NCBI GenBank assembly: GCA_037367405.1
Contig: JAZKJV010009328.1
Coordinates: 616,001 to 680,000 of the forward strand
Length of the DNA stretch: 64,000 nucleotides
Source: Ottelia alismoides
Taxonomy: Eukaryota; Streptophyta; Magnoliopsida; Alismatales; Hydrocharitaceae
Direction: 5' to 3'
This document shows, piece after piece, positions 54,474 to 64,000 of the stretch; position 1 is the first letter of the stretch, and every line of letters starts with the position of its first letter. The position numbers were made by a program, and so were the translations under genes. The notes beneath the pieces were generated by a model. That model was not told where the DNA came from and did not search any database. It saw only the letters and a list, made by a program, of their open reading frames with translations.

Positions 54474-54508
54474 GTTGACCGGGCGGTCAACATCCCTCCT
54501 GGACCAAT
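54474..54508 (-). promoter_or_regulatory. CCAAT box and palindromic W-box in 5' LTR of A
   Basis: GTTGACCGGGCGGTCAAC (54474-54491) and CCAAT (54504-54508). The 3' LTR retains only GGTCAAC and CCAAT because of its deletion. Confidence 0.5.
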
Positions 54509-55470
54509 GGGAGGCTGCCACCTGGATAAGAATTGAAAAATCAATTAAAAATGGTAAATGGCAGAATTATTAAAAAGTCAAAACATGAAATATTTTTGTT
54601 TTAATTTTTTCTATTTTTTAATGGTTTTTAATTAATTTTTCAAAATAAAAATAAGGTATTTACAATATATAGCTATACATTGGTATATGTACAATATGTA
54701 TTTTTAATTTTTGATTTTTAATTTGTTATTTTTGTGCATTTTTATTCCCATTTTGTATTTTATTTATTTATAGTATAATATTAGGAATAAAAGGGTATTT
54801 TTATTTTATTTTTAGTATATATATACAGGGGTGAAATAAATATATATATGTACATGTATATACATTATATATTTATTATATATTTTTCTGTTTTTAATTT
54901 TATTCTTTTTATTTTTTTGTTTTAATTGTTTTTATTTTATTTATTTACACCATATCATATAGAATATTTACAAAATTTTTTTGGAAATTAATTTTATGTA
55001 TTATAGGGTAAAATAAATATAGGAGTGGCTATGTACATGATGAATATGCACAAGGTGAGGGTTTTTGTTTTGTTTTTAGCTCTCTCTTTTTATTTTGATT
55101 TTTATATTTATAAATATATACAAGTATTTACAGGCCCATTTTAATCTCTTTTTGGAGGAAAATATTTTTATTATATTTACATAAATATTTACACACATGA
55201 GCTCCTATCTCCCTCTACTTTGGTTTTTATGCGGTCAGGCCCATGCTGAGCCCTCCCTTAGGTTAGGTTGCTCAATATTTATTCTAAATATTTCCCTCTT
55301 TTTCTTTTTACTCTTTATTCTTTTATTTTTGCACAAAAACATGCTAATTATTAAACTTTATACAATGCATGCTTTTGATAATTATTTGTATTTACATGAA
55401 TATACATGCATTTGCAAAGGTTTTTGTAGCTAAAATATAAGAATAAAGAGTGATGAATGGGTATTCATCA

Positions 55471-55475
55471 TGCGT
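55471..55475. repeat. Target-site duplication TGCGT, right copy (element A)
   Basis: Identical to 35757-35761. The join TGCGTCAAAAACCTCACAGA restores the integrase sequence seen in A at about 41985. Confidence 0.95.
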
Positions 55476-58340
55476 CAAAAACCTCACAGAAGTGAATGGG
55501 CTGCATCGGCATCATATCACGCTGTCCACAAGTGCCCATCCTCTGACAGTCAGTACACCTCTTCACGAACTCACCAGAGTCCTTGAAGAGAGTAGGCCAC
55601 CATAGGCCGGATTGGAGCACTTTTTGTGTTGTTCTCCTCTCAGAGTGATGTCTTTCTACCTCAAGCTTGTGGCAGTATGTGAAGATGCTATGGTGCTCCT
55701 CCTGAGGAATGCACCGACGCCAGATGTTATCCCCTCCTTCATGATAAAGGACGGGATCCTCCCAATGGTAAAACTTGGCCTTCGTGAGGAAGGTTCAAGT
55801 TTCTGCCTGTGCCAATCTTGTGGAACATTTTTGGCGACAAGATAGTTCACAACATCGACATACCATGGGAGAGAGGCGATAGCAAGGATCACCTCATCTG
55901 GGAAGGTTTCACAAATAGGCTCTATCTGCTCAGAATCCTCAAGATACTCCAATCGGGAGATATGATCCACCACCACATTCTTGACTCCAGGCTTATCCTT
56001 AATCTCAATATTAAGTTCCTGGAGTAGAAGGATCCATCTGGTCAATCTGGCTTTGGCATCCTTCTGTGCCATGAGGTACCTGATGGCGGTATGATCAGTG
56101 TAGATGGTCACTCTAGATCCAATGATGTAAGATCTGAACTTATCTAGGGTGAAAACTATGGCTAGCATCTCCTTCTCAGTGACGGTGTAGTTCCGTTGAG
56201 CGACGTCCAAAATTCGGCTAGCGTAGTGAATAGCAAAGGGACTCCATCCCTTCTCTGTCCCAGCACGGGCCCTACGGTAAAATCGGAGGCTTCCTTCATG
56301 ATCTCGAATGGGAGAGACCAATCAAGCGGCTGGAGAACAGGAGCCTCTACAACTAGACTCTTGAGAGTCTCAAATGACGTAAGACACTTATCATGAACAA
56401 GGAACTCGATGTCTTTCATCAACAGATCAGTCAACGGTCAGACAATCCTGCTGAAATCATGAATGAATCATCGCTAGAAACTGACGTGCCCCAGAAAAGA
56501 CCGTAACTACCGCAAGTTGGACAATGGATCGAGTTTTCTAATGACATCCACCTTCTCCAGATCAACCTCCATGCCCCTGTTAAAGATGACATGTCCAAGC
56601 ACCGTCCCTTGAGTCACCATGAAGTGACTCTTCTCCCATGACAACACAAGGTGAACCTCTATGCATCGCTTAAGGACGCGGTCTAGGCAATCAAGACAAG
56701 AATCGAATACGTCGCCGTAGACCGAAAAATCACCCATGAAGACCTCCAAGCACTCCCCCACCATGTTCGAAATGACGGACAGCATGCACCTCTGGAATGT
56801 TGCCGGAGCGTTGCACAATCCAAATGGCATGTGTTTGAAAGCATACGTCCCAAAGGGACAGGTGAAGGTGGTCTTGTCTTTGTCCTCGGGCGCAATGGCC
56901 ACCTGATTATATCTTGAGTACTCGTCCAAGAAACAGTAATGGCTCTTCCCTGCCAGCCTCTCTATAATCTGATCAATAAAAGGCAGGGGAAATGATCCTT
57001 CTTGGTGGCCTGGTTCAATCGTCTGTAGTCCACAGACCCACAAAGAAGTGGGTACCCGAATAGCGATCTCCTCTCCAAACTCACTAACAACTGTGGTGAT
57101 GCCCGTCTTCTTGGGCACCACATGTAATGGACTGACCCATTTGGAGTCGGAGATGGGGTAGATAAAATTGACGCTCCACAATTTCGAGATCTCCTTAATG
57201 ACAACATCTCGAAGATTCAGGTTCAACCGTCGCTGGAACTCACGCGATGGCTTCGCGTCCTCCTCGAGATAGATATGGTGGGAGCACAGAGCTGGACTTA
57301 TCCCCTGCAGATCGACTACACTCCATCCTATCACCTTGTGATTCGTTTTAAGAACCCCCATCAGACGGGATTCCTGCTCTCTAGTCAAATCAACGGAGCT
57401 AATGACTGGATACATCTCATGCTCACCCGCAAGGAATCTATACTTCAGCGATGACGGTAGCAGCTTCAGCTCTGGACAACATGGTGCTGGTGGATCTGGC
57501 CTCTGAAATGTCAGAGTGAACGCGGCTAAATCTGCATGGGAGAATGAGAACTCTCGCTGGCAATCTGAATCTGGCGAAGGCTGCTCTACTGGTGTGTATT
57601 TGCTTTGCGTGTAGTCAGCCTCCTCCCTAGCTGTAGGCTCTGTAGAAGTAAAACACGGTATCAAATCATCAAAATCTGCCCAGTCTATATCTGACTCCGA
57701 GGGATCTATATCGGAATCACAACAAAAATCTGCCTCACGATCGGGAGCCGGCTTTGCTGCCTGAGATGTATCCTGGACCAGGAATGCGCTCTCCAAGCTC
57801 TCCTCTACTAGCATCTGTGCATCTGCGAACTCTGAAGGTGAGAGGATGGCATGTGCTACTAGGTCTGCCCAAACTGCCTCGTCATCTCTGATCTCAAAGT
57901 CACAGTCCTGGTGGATGTCTCGCCCTACCTCTATCATCTGCTCTGAATCTGAAGTCAACTCTGAGCAAGCTGAATATCTGGCTTTAGTCTCCTTGATCGT
58001 CTCTATTTGTATACTCTCACCCTCGATGCGGAAGTACACCTTCCCGCTATCATGATCGGACATTGCCTTGGTTGTGGCTAAGAACAGGCATCCTAGAATG
58101 ATGGAGGTATCAGTCACGGACTCAGGGATCTCCATGTCCAACACAACGAAGTCCACGGGAAATTTCAAGCCATGAATCGTGACGAGAACATCCTTCAGCA
58201 ACCCCTTCGGCCTCTTGATAGATTGATCAGCAAACTGAAGGACCGTCTTGCTCTGTCGTAGAGGGCCCAACTCGAAGCGATCGAGAAGGGCTTCCGAAAG
58301 TAGGTTGATCTAAGAACCGTTGTCTAATAGAGTGCAGTCG
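55476..58340 (-). pseudogene. pol: pol of element B: protease, RT, RNase H, integrase N-terminus
   Basis: A 587-codon open stretch (58270-56507) covers most of protease and RT. The protease Asp lies just upstream in LLDNGS, followed by a TAG before INLLSEALL. In RT a local double frameshift replaces DYRRLNQATKKDHF (the true frame is readable at 57207-56962), YSGYNQ is YSRYNQ, and the active site reads FMGD instead of FMDD, so a metal-binding Asp is lost. RNase H (TEKEML, YTDHTA) is at 56434-55930. The integrase zinc-finger region is in broken frames at 55656-55475. Pol cannot work. Confidence 0.9.
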
Positions 58341-59203
58341 AACCTCTGCTCATGAATATGGCATCTGACATACGAGGCTCTTGCATCTGTCCTCTTGGTT
58401 GGCAGATAGTTCTGGATCGCGAAGCAAGTGGGCGCGAGTGAACACACGGATCTCTGACTGGTGGTTCCGCCTTTTCCTCCTAACTGTGGTCCTGTCTCTG
58501 AGTGATCTCTGGAAGAGAGGTATGTGCTCCAAGGCCTCCTGTAGAGTCAGCTGTATGTGAAATCGGTCCATCATCTGCTGGCTGAACTCTATCTGGTGGT
58601 TGTTTTTCTGATTTTCTTTTTTCTTCCCCTTAGCCAAATGGAGTGCTCGGGGAAAGGGGACTGTTGGGTCCTTCTCAGTTGAAGGACTAGGAGAGGGTCT
58701 GGAATGCTCAGGCAAAGCAGAATCAACGCATACATCATCAATCAACACAGGTGGATCCGAAAATATAAACCTTTTCCTTTATTCACAAAAATGTTCCGAG
58801 ATACATGATATGATGGGAAAACAACAGGACTAGCAAAACTGGAACTGGTGGCCTCAGCACTACCCTCTGACATCTGGACTCGCGGCCTCAGTACCGTGCT
58901 CGGGCTCAGCAACTGGTATGGTGGCGTCAGTACCACCTCCTCCAACTGGTGAAGCGACGGTCTCAGTACCATCGGTGGGATCAACATCCGCGGTGGCTTC
59001 AGCACCACCGTTATCATCTCTAGCGGCATCAGCACTGCTCTCCTCCTTGCCTGGCGCTTCTGAAGTGGCGTGTGATCGTCGCTCAGATGAGGCGCTGCCT
59101 TTTGGCATCCTACCGCTCCTAAGTGTAATAAAATCAGCATCAAACATGTATGCATACATATCACAAAGTGAAGCACTAGGAGTGGTAATCTCAGTGAACT
59201 TAC
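58341..59203 (-). pseudogene. gag-pol junction region of element B
   Basis: Contains EFSQQMMDRFHIQLTLQEAL (58748-58350), shared with A. Upstream of it are two overlapping open frames: the gag-frame continuation (59308-58742) and the pol frame with FDADFITLRSG and TEAT/TDAT-type acidic repeats (59159-58860). The offset between them is -1, as in A. Confidence 0.75.
59119..59203 (-). other. Splice-like segment at gag/pol frame change (element B)
   Basis: Donor GAGAAG|GTAAGT (intron start 59203) and acceptor TTATTACACTTAG (ends 59119), 85 nt, with CTGAT upstream of the acceptor. Both ends correspond to those in A (79 nt). As in A, removal would lead to TAG at the third codon. Confidence 0.4.
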
Positions 59204-61304
59204 CTTCTCAGACTTCCTTTTGAGGCTATTCGGGTTCGGCTCGATCTGGGTAGGAATGGCGGACTTCCCTCTCACAATCTCCCTCATCTCCTGACGAAAC
59301 ACGTCCATCTCCCGTCAAAAAGTATCCTGCTACTCGGACATGAGGCGGGCTAAGTCATCCAAGGTGGGGTTCTCATAGGTCGGCCCATGAGAACCTGACG
59401 GGTGGCCTCACTGGTAATAAGGTTGCTGCTGCTGGTGAGGGCGAGAGAGGTACTGCGAGTGATACTACTGAGGCTGTTGGGGCTGCCTCCAAGATTGTCC
59501 CTGCTGATAGGGACGAGGGACCATACTGCTCTCTGTGGGATGGCTGCTGGTGTGCTGGGAACTGGGGCTGTTGGTGCTACTCACGCTGCTGGTCGTACTG
59601 GCCAACCTGAACTGGAGTTTGTTGCTGGGAACTGGTGCCTCTGGCCGACCAGCAGAATCGGGATGGTCTCATCAGATACCGGGCTGGGTTCATTTCGTAC
59701 CATATCCTGTTGACATCCATCAACGGCTCCTGCTCATAGGTGGGTGGGGGGAGTACTGTCAAGGGCTGGTCCGACTGATACACCACCATCTAGCTGTCAT
59801 GAGATGGTGGTGACTGGACGTACTGCTGCGGCTGCGGCTGGTAGTGCTCCGCCTGAACATGGTGGACCTGTCGGTACGGGGCGGAGGGTTGGGCCGAACT
59901 ACTCTTGCTGGTGTCTTCCCGTGACCTGAGACGGGGCTGAGAAGTCGTTTGTGCCTCTTGGAGACACAAGATTTGTGTCTTCAGGTCACTCAGCGTCTGT
60001 GCCATCTGATCGATCTGCGTCATGCCCTAGCACTGCTTCTTCTTAATTCTCACTGATGATGCCCATGTCTGCGGCTGTAGACTCTGCCTGTGCGGCTGCC
60101 ACTGACGAAGTGGAAGGACTGGCATCGACTCGTGCTATTATCTGAAACTACACGGCCTGTGGTTGGAGACGTCCCTGAGTGTAGAGTCAGGTCTGAGACA
60201 TCACTGTATAGTTTTCGGCCATCTCCTCATAGATTGCCCAGACATGATCCTCATCCTTGGCGAAGTAGGAACCGCCACATGATGCATTCAAAAACCCCTG
60301 AAGCTCGGGTGTAAGTCCACAGAAAAAGCTCTGAACTAGGTTTGGCTTCGAGATATCATGGTGCGGGCATCTATTTGTAAGTTGTCTAAACCTCTCCCAT
60401 GCCTCATGGAATTGCTCGTTGGGGAGCATGGAGAAGTTGCTGATCAGGGCCCTCGCTGCATTCGTTCGCCCGAGTGGATAGTACTTGTTCAAGTACTTGG
60501 TGTGGAGCTGCTCCCAGGGGGTCACAAATCTCCCCAAATACTTTAGCCAGTTGGTTGCTCTATCAACAAGGGAGAACGGAAACGCAATCATCCGAGTGGT
60601 GTCCTCATCCACATGCTGATCGTGGACGGTGCTACAGATCATCTCAAACTCCTGGAGATGAAGATGGGGCTCCTCAGTCACGAGCCCATGGAAGCGGGGG
60701 AGTAGCTGAATCGTCTGTGGGGGGGAACTTGAAGTCTCCCATGATCTCTGGAAGTACAATCCACCAGTGTGTAAGCATTTATCCGGGGTTGTGCAACTCC
60801 CGCATCGGTCTGGCTGGTGCTGGCTGGACAGGCTCCTTAGGTTGATCTGGTATCTCTCCCTCTCCTGCGGCTCTCATTGATCTCGCTCTGTCCTTAGCCT
60901 CTCCATCTCTCTGCGCATCTCCACCATGAAAGCTCCTTGATCCCGTATCTGTTACTGCATCATCTCAAGAGAAGCTAACAGGTTGTTGTTGATCGCACCC
61001 TGGTCCAACACATATGTCGTCGTCTCTGCTCTGGGACCCTCGGTGCGCTTTCGCTGTTGGCCATGGTCTCTGCTAAGGTAAAAGACCCAAACTCAGGTTC
61101 CGATAAATCAACTGTCTGCTTCTCTCTCGCCTGCGGCACTGGTATCTCAGAACTGGTAGAAGGGTGGTCAAGGGGGAACAGGGTGGAATCGAATTCGGGT
61201 TCGGAGAGCGGATCTCGGCTCTCGTGAATCAACCTAGATGAACGGGCTGGAGTGCGATGAAGCGGTATAGCCATAGGCTGCCTAAGAGACCTCTTGCCCA
61301 TCAT
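59204..61304 (-). pseudogene. gag: gag of element B
   Basis: Starts ATGATGGG (61304) with KRSLRQPMAIPLHRTPARSS. The core is best seen at 60759-60187 (LLPRFHGLVTEEPHLHLQEF, CGGSYFAKDEDHVWAIYEEM), the coiled-coil part at 60023-59790, and FRQEMREIVRGK at 59308. At least three frame changes break it up. It lacks A's Gln-coding repeat. Confidence 0.85.
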
Positions 61305-62658
61305 CTTGATCTGACGAGTCAGGCGGATGAGATCTGGAAACACACAAGATGAGCAAACAAACCCCCGGTTCACCTACGCAACTTAGAGCTGAAGACCGTA
61401 AAGTTCGATCAATTATCTTGTCAAATTTATTTAGGTTATCAAGTCAGTCTATCAGAGCGATTAAGCGAGTTGATGGGAATCCAATACTCCCAACAGATTG
61501 TCCCGTATAAAAGGCAGGTAGTCTGATAAGAGATCAGATATGACTCTAGCCTAGTGTGCGGGTCACTCTCTCGCTCATCCAAACCAGACAATGAGGGGGT
61601 TACTCTCCCCAAAGATAGATCTTTTAGGTGAATTGTCTTTTAGGGTTAAGTGTGCTTAGCAGTCCAAATTTTATAGTTTTTCTTTTTTAAGTATTTTTCA
61701 AACAAACAACGCCTAACGAATTTTTCGGTTCTCCTGATTTATTTATGTCCGAAAACAGGGGGAGAAGACGAAAAAGCCGATGCGCGATAAAATCAATGAT
61801 GCATGATGAGTAAGAATGTATACCTTTCCTCCAGCTCTCTACATGTAAAATGATCCGTGCATAAATGTAAAGACAGAAATTAAACTACCTATATGATGCA
61901 CGAGGAAAACCAGCCTTAGACAAAGCAATTTCTACACGTAAAGAACGGTAGCCGGGTAATCAAACCTAAATCTGGAATCCTATCTTTGGAGCCACTCAGT
62001 GTCCGCCACAACGGATCCTGCACGTGTTCTATGTGACTCCTCAAGGCACGTGGACTAGAGTCTAACAAATTTGACTTTTTCTTGTGATTTAATTATGAAG
62101 GTCCAATTAGCGATCTATAGGTGCATGCAGATATTAGGGATTGGGCCTTAATTAATTACGTCACAGTCAACAAAATTCCTAAGCTAAGACCAAAACCGCG
62201 TAAATCAGATAAGAAGTAATAAAAATACGATAAAACAGAACCGACGAAAAACACAATGAGGTCTCCCGTGCACACTGGTACTTGGCGAAACAGACCCGAT
62301 ATCACCAAAGTCCAAGTCTCTGAATCTTGTATTATTACAATAAAGTTCTGCAGAAAAGTAAACTAAACTAAACTACGGCTATTCTACGTCTATTCTACAG
62401 CTCTCGCACTTCTGTTCGCCCCCTCGTGCTCTCCTACGGCTCTATGCAGAAAGGAGCCGCCTCCGATTCCCGCAGTTGCGTCAGCTTCCCGAAGAAAGGT
62501 GCCTCGGTCCTCAGGCCCTCGCAAGAAAACAAAACAAAAGTGTATCAATACAGGTTATTATCAAAAATATGGAAATAAAATGCGAAGAAAAATATCTACA
62601 AATATAGATAAAAAGCTACGAAAATGCCGTGAAAACAAAAATGACTACTAAGTCGTGC
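61305..62658 (-). other. 5' leader of element B
   Basis: Colinear with the leader of A. Splice-like pair AAAG|GTATAC (intron start 61823) and TGTTTCCAG (intron end 61334). Hairpin block with outer arms GGTCT/AGACC (62260-62296) and the shared GCGAAACAGACCC. No conserved ORF. Confidence 0.6.
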
Positions 62659-62676
62659 TCCCTAGCAACGGCGCCA
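62659..62676 (-). promoter_or_regulatory. Primer binding site (tRNA-Asp type), element B
   Basis: The minus strand reads TGGCGCCGTTGCTAGGGA, three bases from the LTR start at 62680. Confidence 0.9.
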
Positions 62677-62679
62677 TTG

Positions 62680-64000
62680 TGATGACCGAAAAATCTCAAG
62701 AGACTAAGGGAGATAAATATCATGGGTCGATGCGACCTCAATCCCTCGAATCGAACAATCAAGAAAATTAAGACCGCCAAAATGGAACAATCAGTCAAAA
62801 AGCTGAATAGCGGTCTTGCTATTTATTTAACCTAGTATATCGACCAGGGTCGAACACAAGGAGCACGAATTATCCAGAGACCTACGAAGTAGTATAAAAA
62901 CAAATAAATTGAATAAAATGTTTTTTGGTAGATTTTATGATTTTTCAAATTTTTTTGTGATTTTAATTATGAGAAAAATATAAAACAAGCCAAAAATGTC
63001 ACAAACAACTAATTATTTAATGTCACAAAAAATGTCAAAAAATTGCAATAAAAATGTTTTTGGATTTTATATTTATTTTAGTATTTTTGGTAATTTTCTT
63101 AGATTTTTATGATTTTTAATTGATTTTCTAAAAATGAAACAAGTCAAAAACAGGAAGCTACTGTGCAGCCAGATTTGAAAGGCTATTAAAAATAGATAAA
63201 TAGCCTATAAAAATCTGGAAACAATTTTTTGTCAAACAACAAATAAAAACTAAACTACAGGAAAAGAAATTGCATTTTTTATTTTTTAGATATTTTAATG
63301 ATTTTCATAAGGTTTTTAGGGTTTTTAAATTTTTAGGTGTTTTATAAATCCAAATACAGCCAAAATCGAACTGAAGTAACAAGACAACAAAACTAACAGT
63401 AGCTACTTTTTTTAGAATTTTTGGAGGGTTTTTTAATTTTATAATTCAAACAGTAGCTAAAATGAAGGGTTTTGAATTTTAAAAAGAGAAAATCAAAGCA
63501 AAAATATTCCAAAAATTTATTGAAACTTTTATACAGTGGCAGAGGCCACATTTCCAAAATTTAGAAGATTTGGAGTTGATTTGATATTTTATTCAACCAA
63601 TAGAAAGGGCACAACACACATGGACCAAAGTGAAAGAAAAATAAGTTCCAGGGGCCTAAATCAAACACGTGCACAAAGTATAGGTGTCTCAGTGCAAATT
63701 CCACATTAAATCCAGCACATGCTCAATTTATTCATGCATAGGGGCATATATGCAAATATTCAAAATAAAACTTCAAGCCATAACTGTCAATAAACCCAAG
63801 CCCATTACTTGCAAAAAAACCCAAAAATTCACGTGACGATACGCATGCTTCACAACTAGAGGGACTAATGCAAATACTCAAAACTAGAGGATCCATAGTG
63901 CAATTATTCCAAATTTAAAACAACTACTAAAAATATTTACAGGATTTAAACGTAAATACAAAACTAAAGAGGGCCTAAGTGATATTTACCCTTTTATTAC
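62680..64000 (-). repeat. 5' LTR of element B (cut by window end)
   Basis: Starts TGATGACCGAAAAATCTCAA and follows the 3' LTR (29481 onward) to the window end, with small indels and substitutions throughout. The divergence is visibly higher than between the LTRs of A. Confidence 0.9.

Larger units (their letters stand above)
35762..55470 (-). mobile_element. Athila-type element A, near complete, nested in B
   Basis: Full order on the minus strand: 5' LTR (49299-55470, itself interrupted), tRNA-Asp PBS, leader, gag, protease, acidic linker, RT, RNase H, integrase, 3' region with hairpin array, PPT, 3' LTR (35762-39011). Perfect TGCGT target duplications flank it. The first ~300 bp of the two LTRs differ at only about six positions by eye, so insertion is much younger than that of C. 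It is inactive through at least four stops in gag and one in RT. No env-like ORF is visible. Confidence 0.95.
49299..55470 (-). repeat. 5' LTR of element A, interrupted by a solo LTR
   Basis: Starts TGATGGGCCG and ends with the terminal palindrome TGATGAATGGGTATTCATCA (55451-55470). Removing the 2480-bp insert and its duplicated five bases leaves 3687 bp. The 437 bp missing from the 3' LTR are present here (about 54050-54485). As the 5' LTR it would drive transcription leftward, but the insert separates its U3 from its downstream part. Confidence 0.93.
55471..64000 (-). mobile_element. Athila-type element B, right (5') part
   Basis: After the second TGCGT copy, B's integrase resumes, followed by RNase H, RT, protease, gag, leader, PBS and the first 1.3 kb of the 5' LTR, which leaves the window. 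Many frameshifts and stops make it older than A. Confidence 0.93.

Overview
The window looks like a transposon-dense, gene-free stretch of a flowering-plant genome, probably pericentromeric or other heterochromatin. I find no convincing host gene, tRNA or rRNA gene. Nearly everything can be assigned to Ty3/gypsy retrotransposons of the Athila type (PBS complementary to tRNA-Asp, Athila-like RT and integrase sequence, LTRs over 3 kb), two Ty1/copia fragments, and small palindromic or TIR-bearing DNA elements set in microsatellites. The species cannot be fixed from the sequence.

Layout. 1-2500: 3' part of a decayed minus-strand Athila element (D). 2501-about 15585: a second Athila element (C), inserted in D. 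It has LTRs, gag and protease remnants, but no RT, RNase H or integrase; a Ty1/copia gag-protease fragment sits in its 5' LTR. 15771-26742: six head-to-tail copies of a roughly 1.2-kb TIR element joined by (CT)n(TA)n tracts. A palindromic MITE lies in one of the tracts and a 3.2-kb Athila-type solo LTR (22687-25928) interrupts the last unit. 26743-29480: a chain of palindromic MITEs from three families separated by microsatellites.

29481-64000 is one nested structure. Athila element B (minus strand, 29481-35761 plus 55471 to beyond the window end) is split in its integrase by Athila element A (minus strand, 35762-55470), with a perfect 5-bp target duplication TGCGT. A's 5' LTR is in turn split by a 2480-bp solo LTR, probably Ty1/copia (51527-54006; target duplication GCTAT/GCTAC). 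The order of events is therefore B, then A, then the solo LTR.

Element A is the best preserved. It has PBS, leader, gag, protease, RT (FMDD), RNase H, integrase (HHCC, DDE), a roughly 2-kb 3' region without a sense ORF, PPT and LTRs. It carries at least four stops in gag and one in RT, so it is not autonomous as it stands. B has more frameshifts and an RT active site changed to FMGD.

The most interesting structure not explained by standard annotation is an array of hairpins between the end of pol and the 3' LTR. Each hairpin ends in a near copy of the element's own polypurine tract, and the array is kept in all four Athila copies, even in C, which has lost its pol enzymes. Other points for follow-up are a conserved -1 gag/pol frame offset overlapping splice-like sites, a matched pair of splice-like sites in the leader, a palindromic W-box next to a CCAAT box in the LTR, and the microsatellite-embedded palindromic elements.
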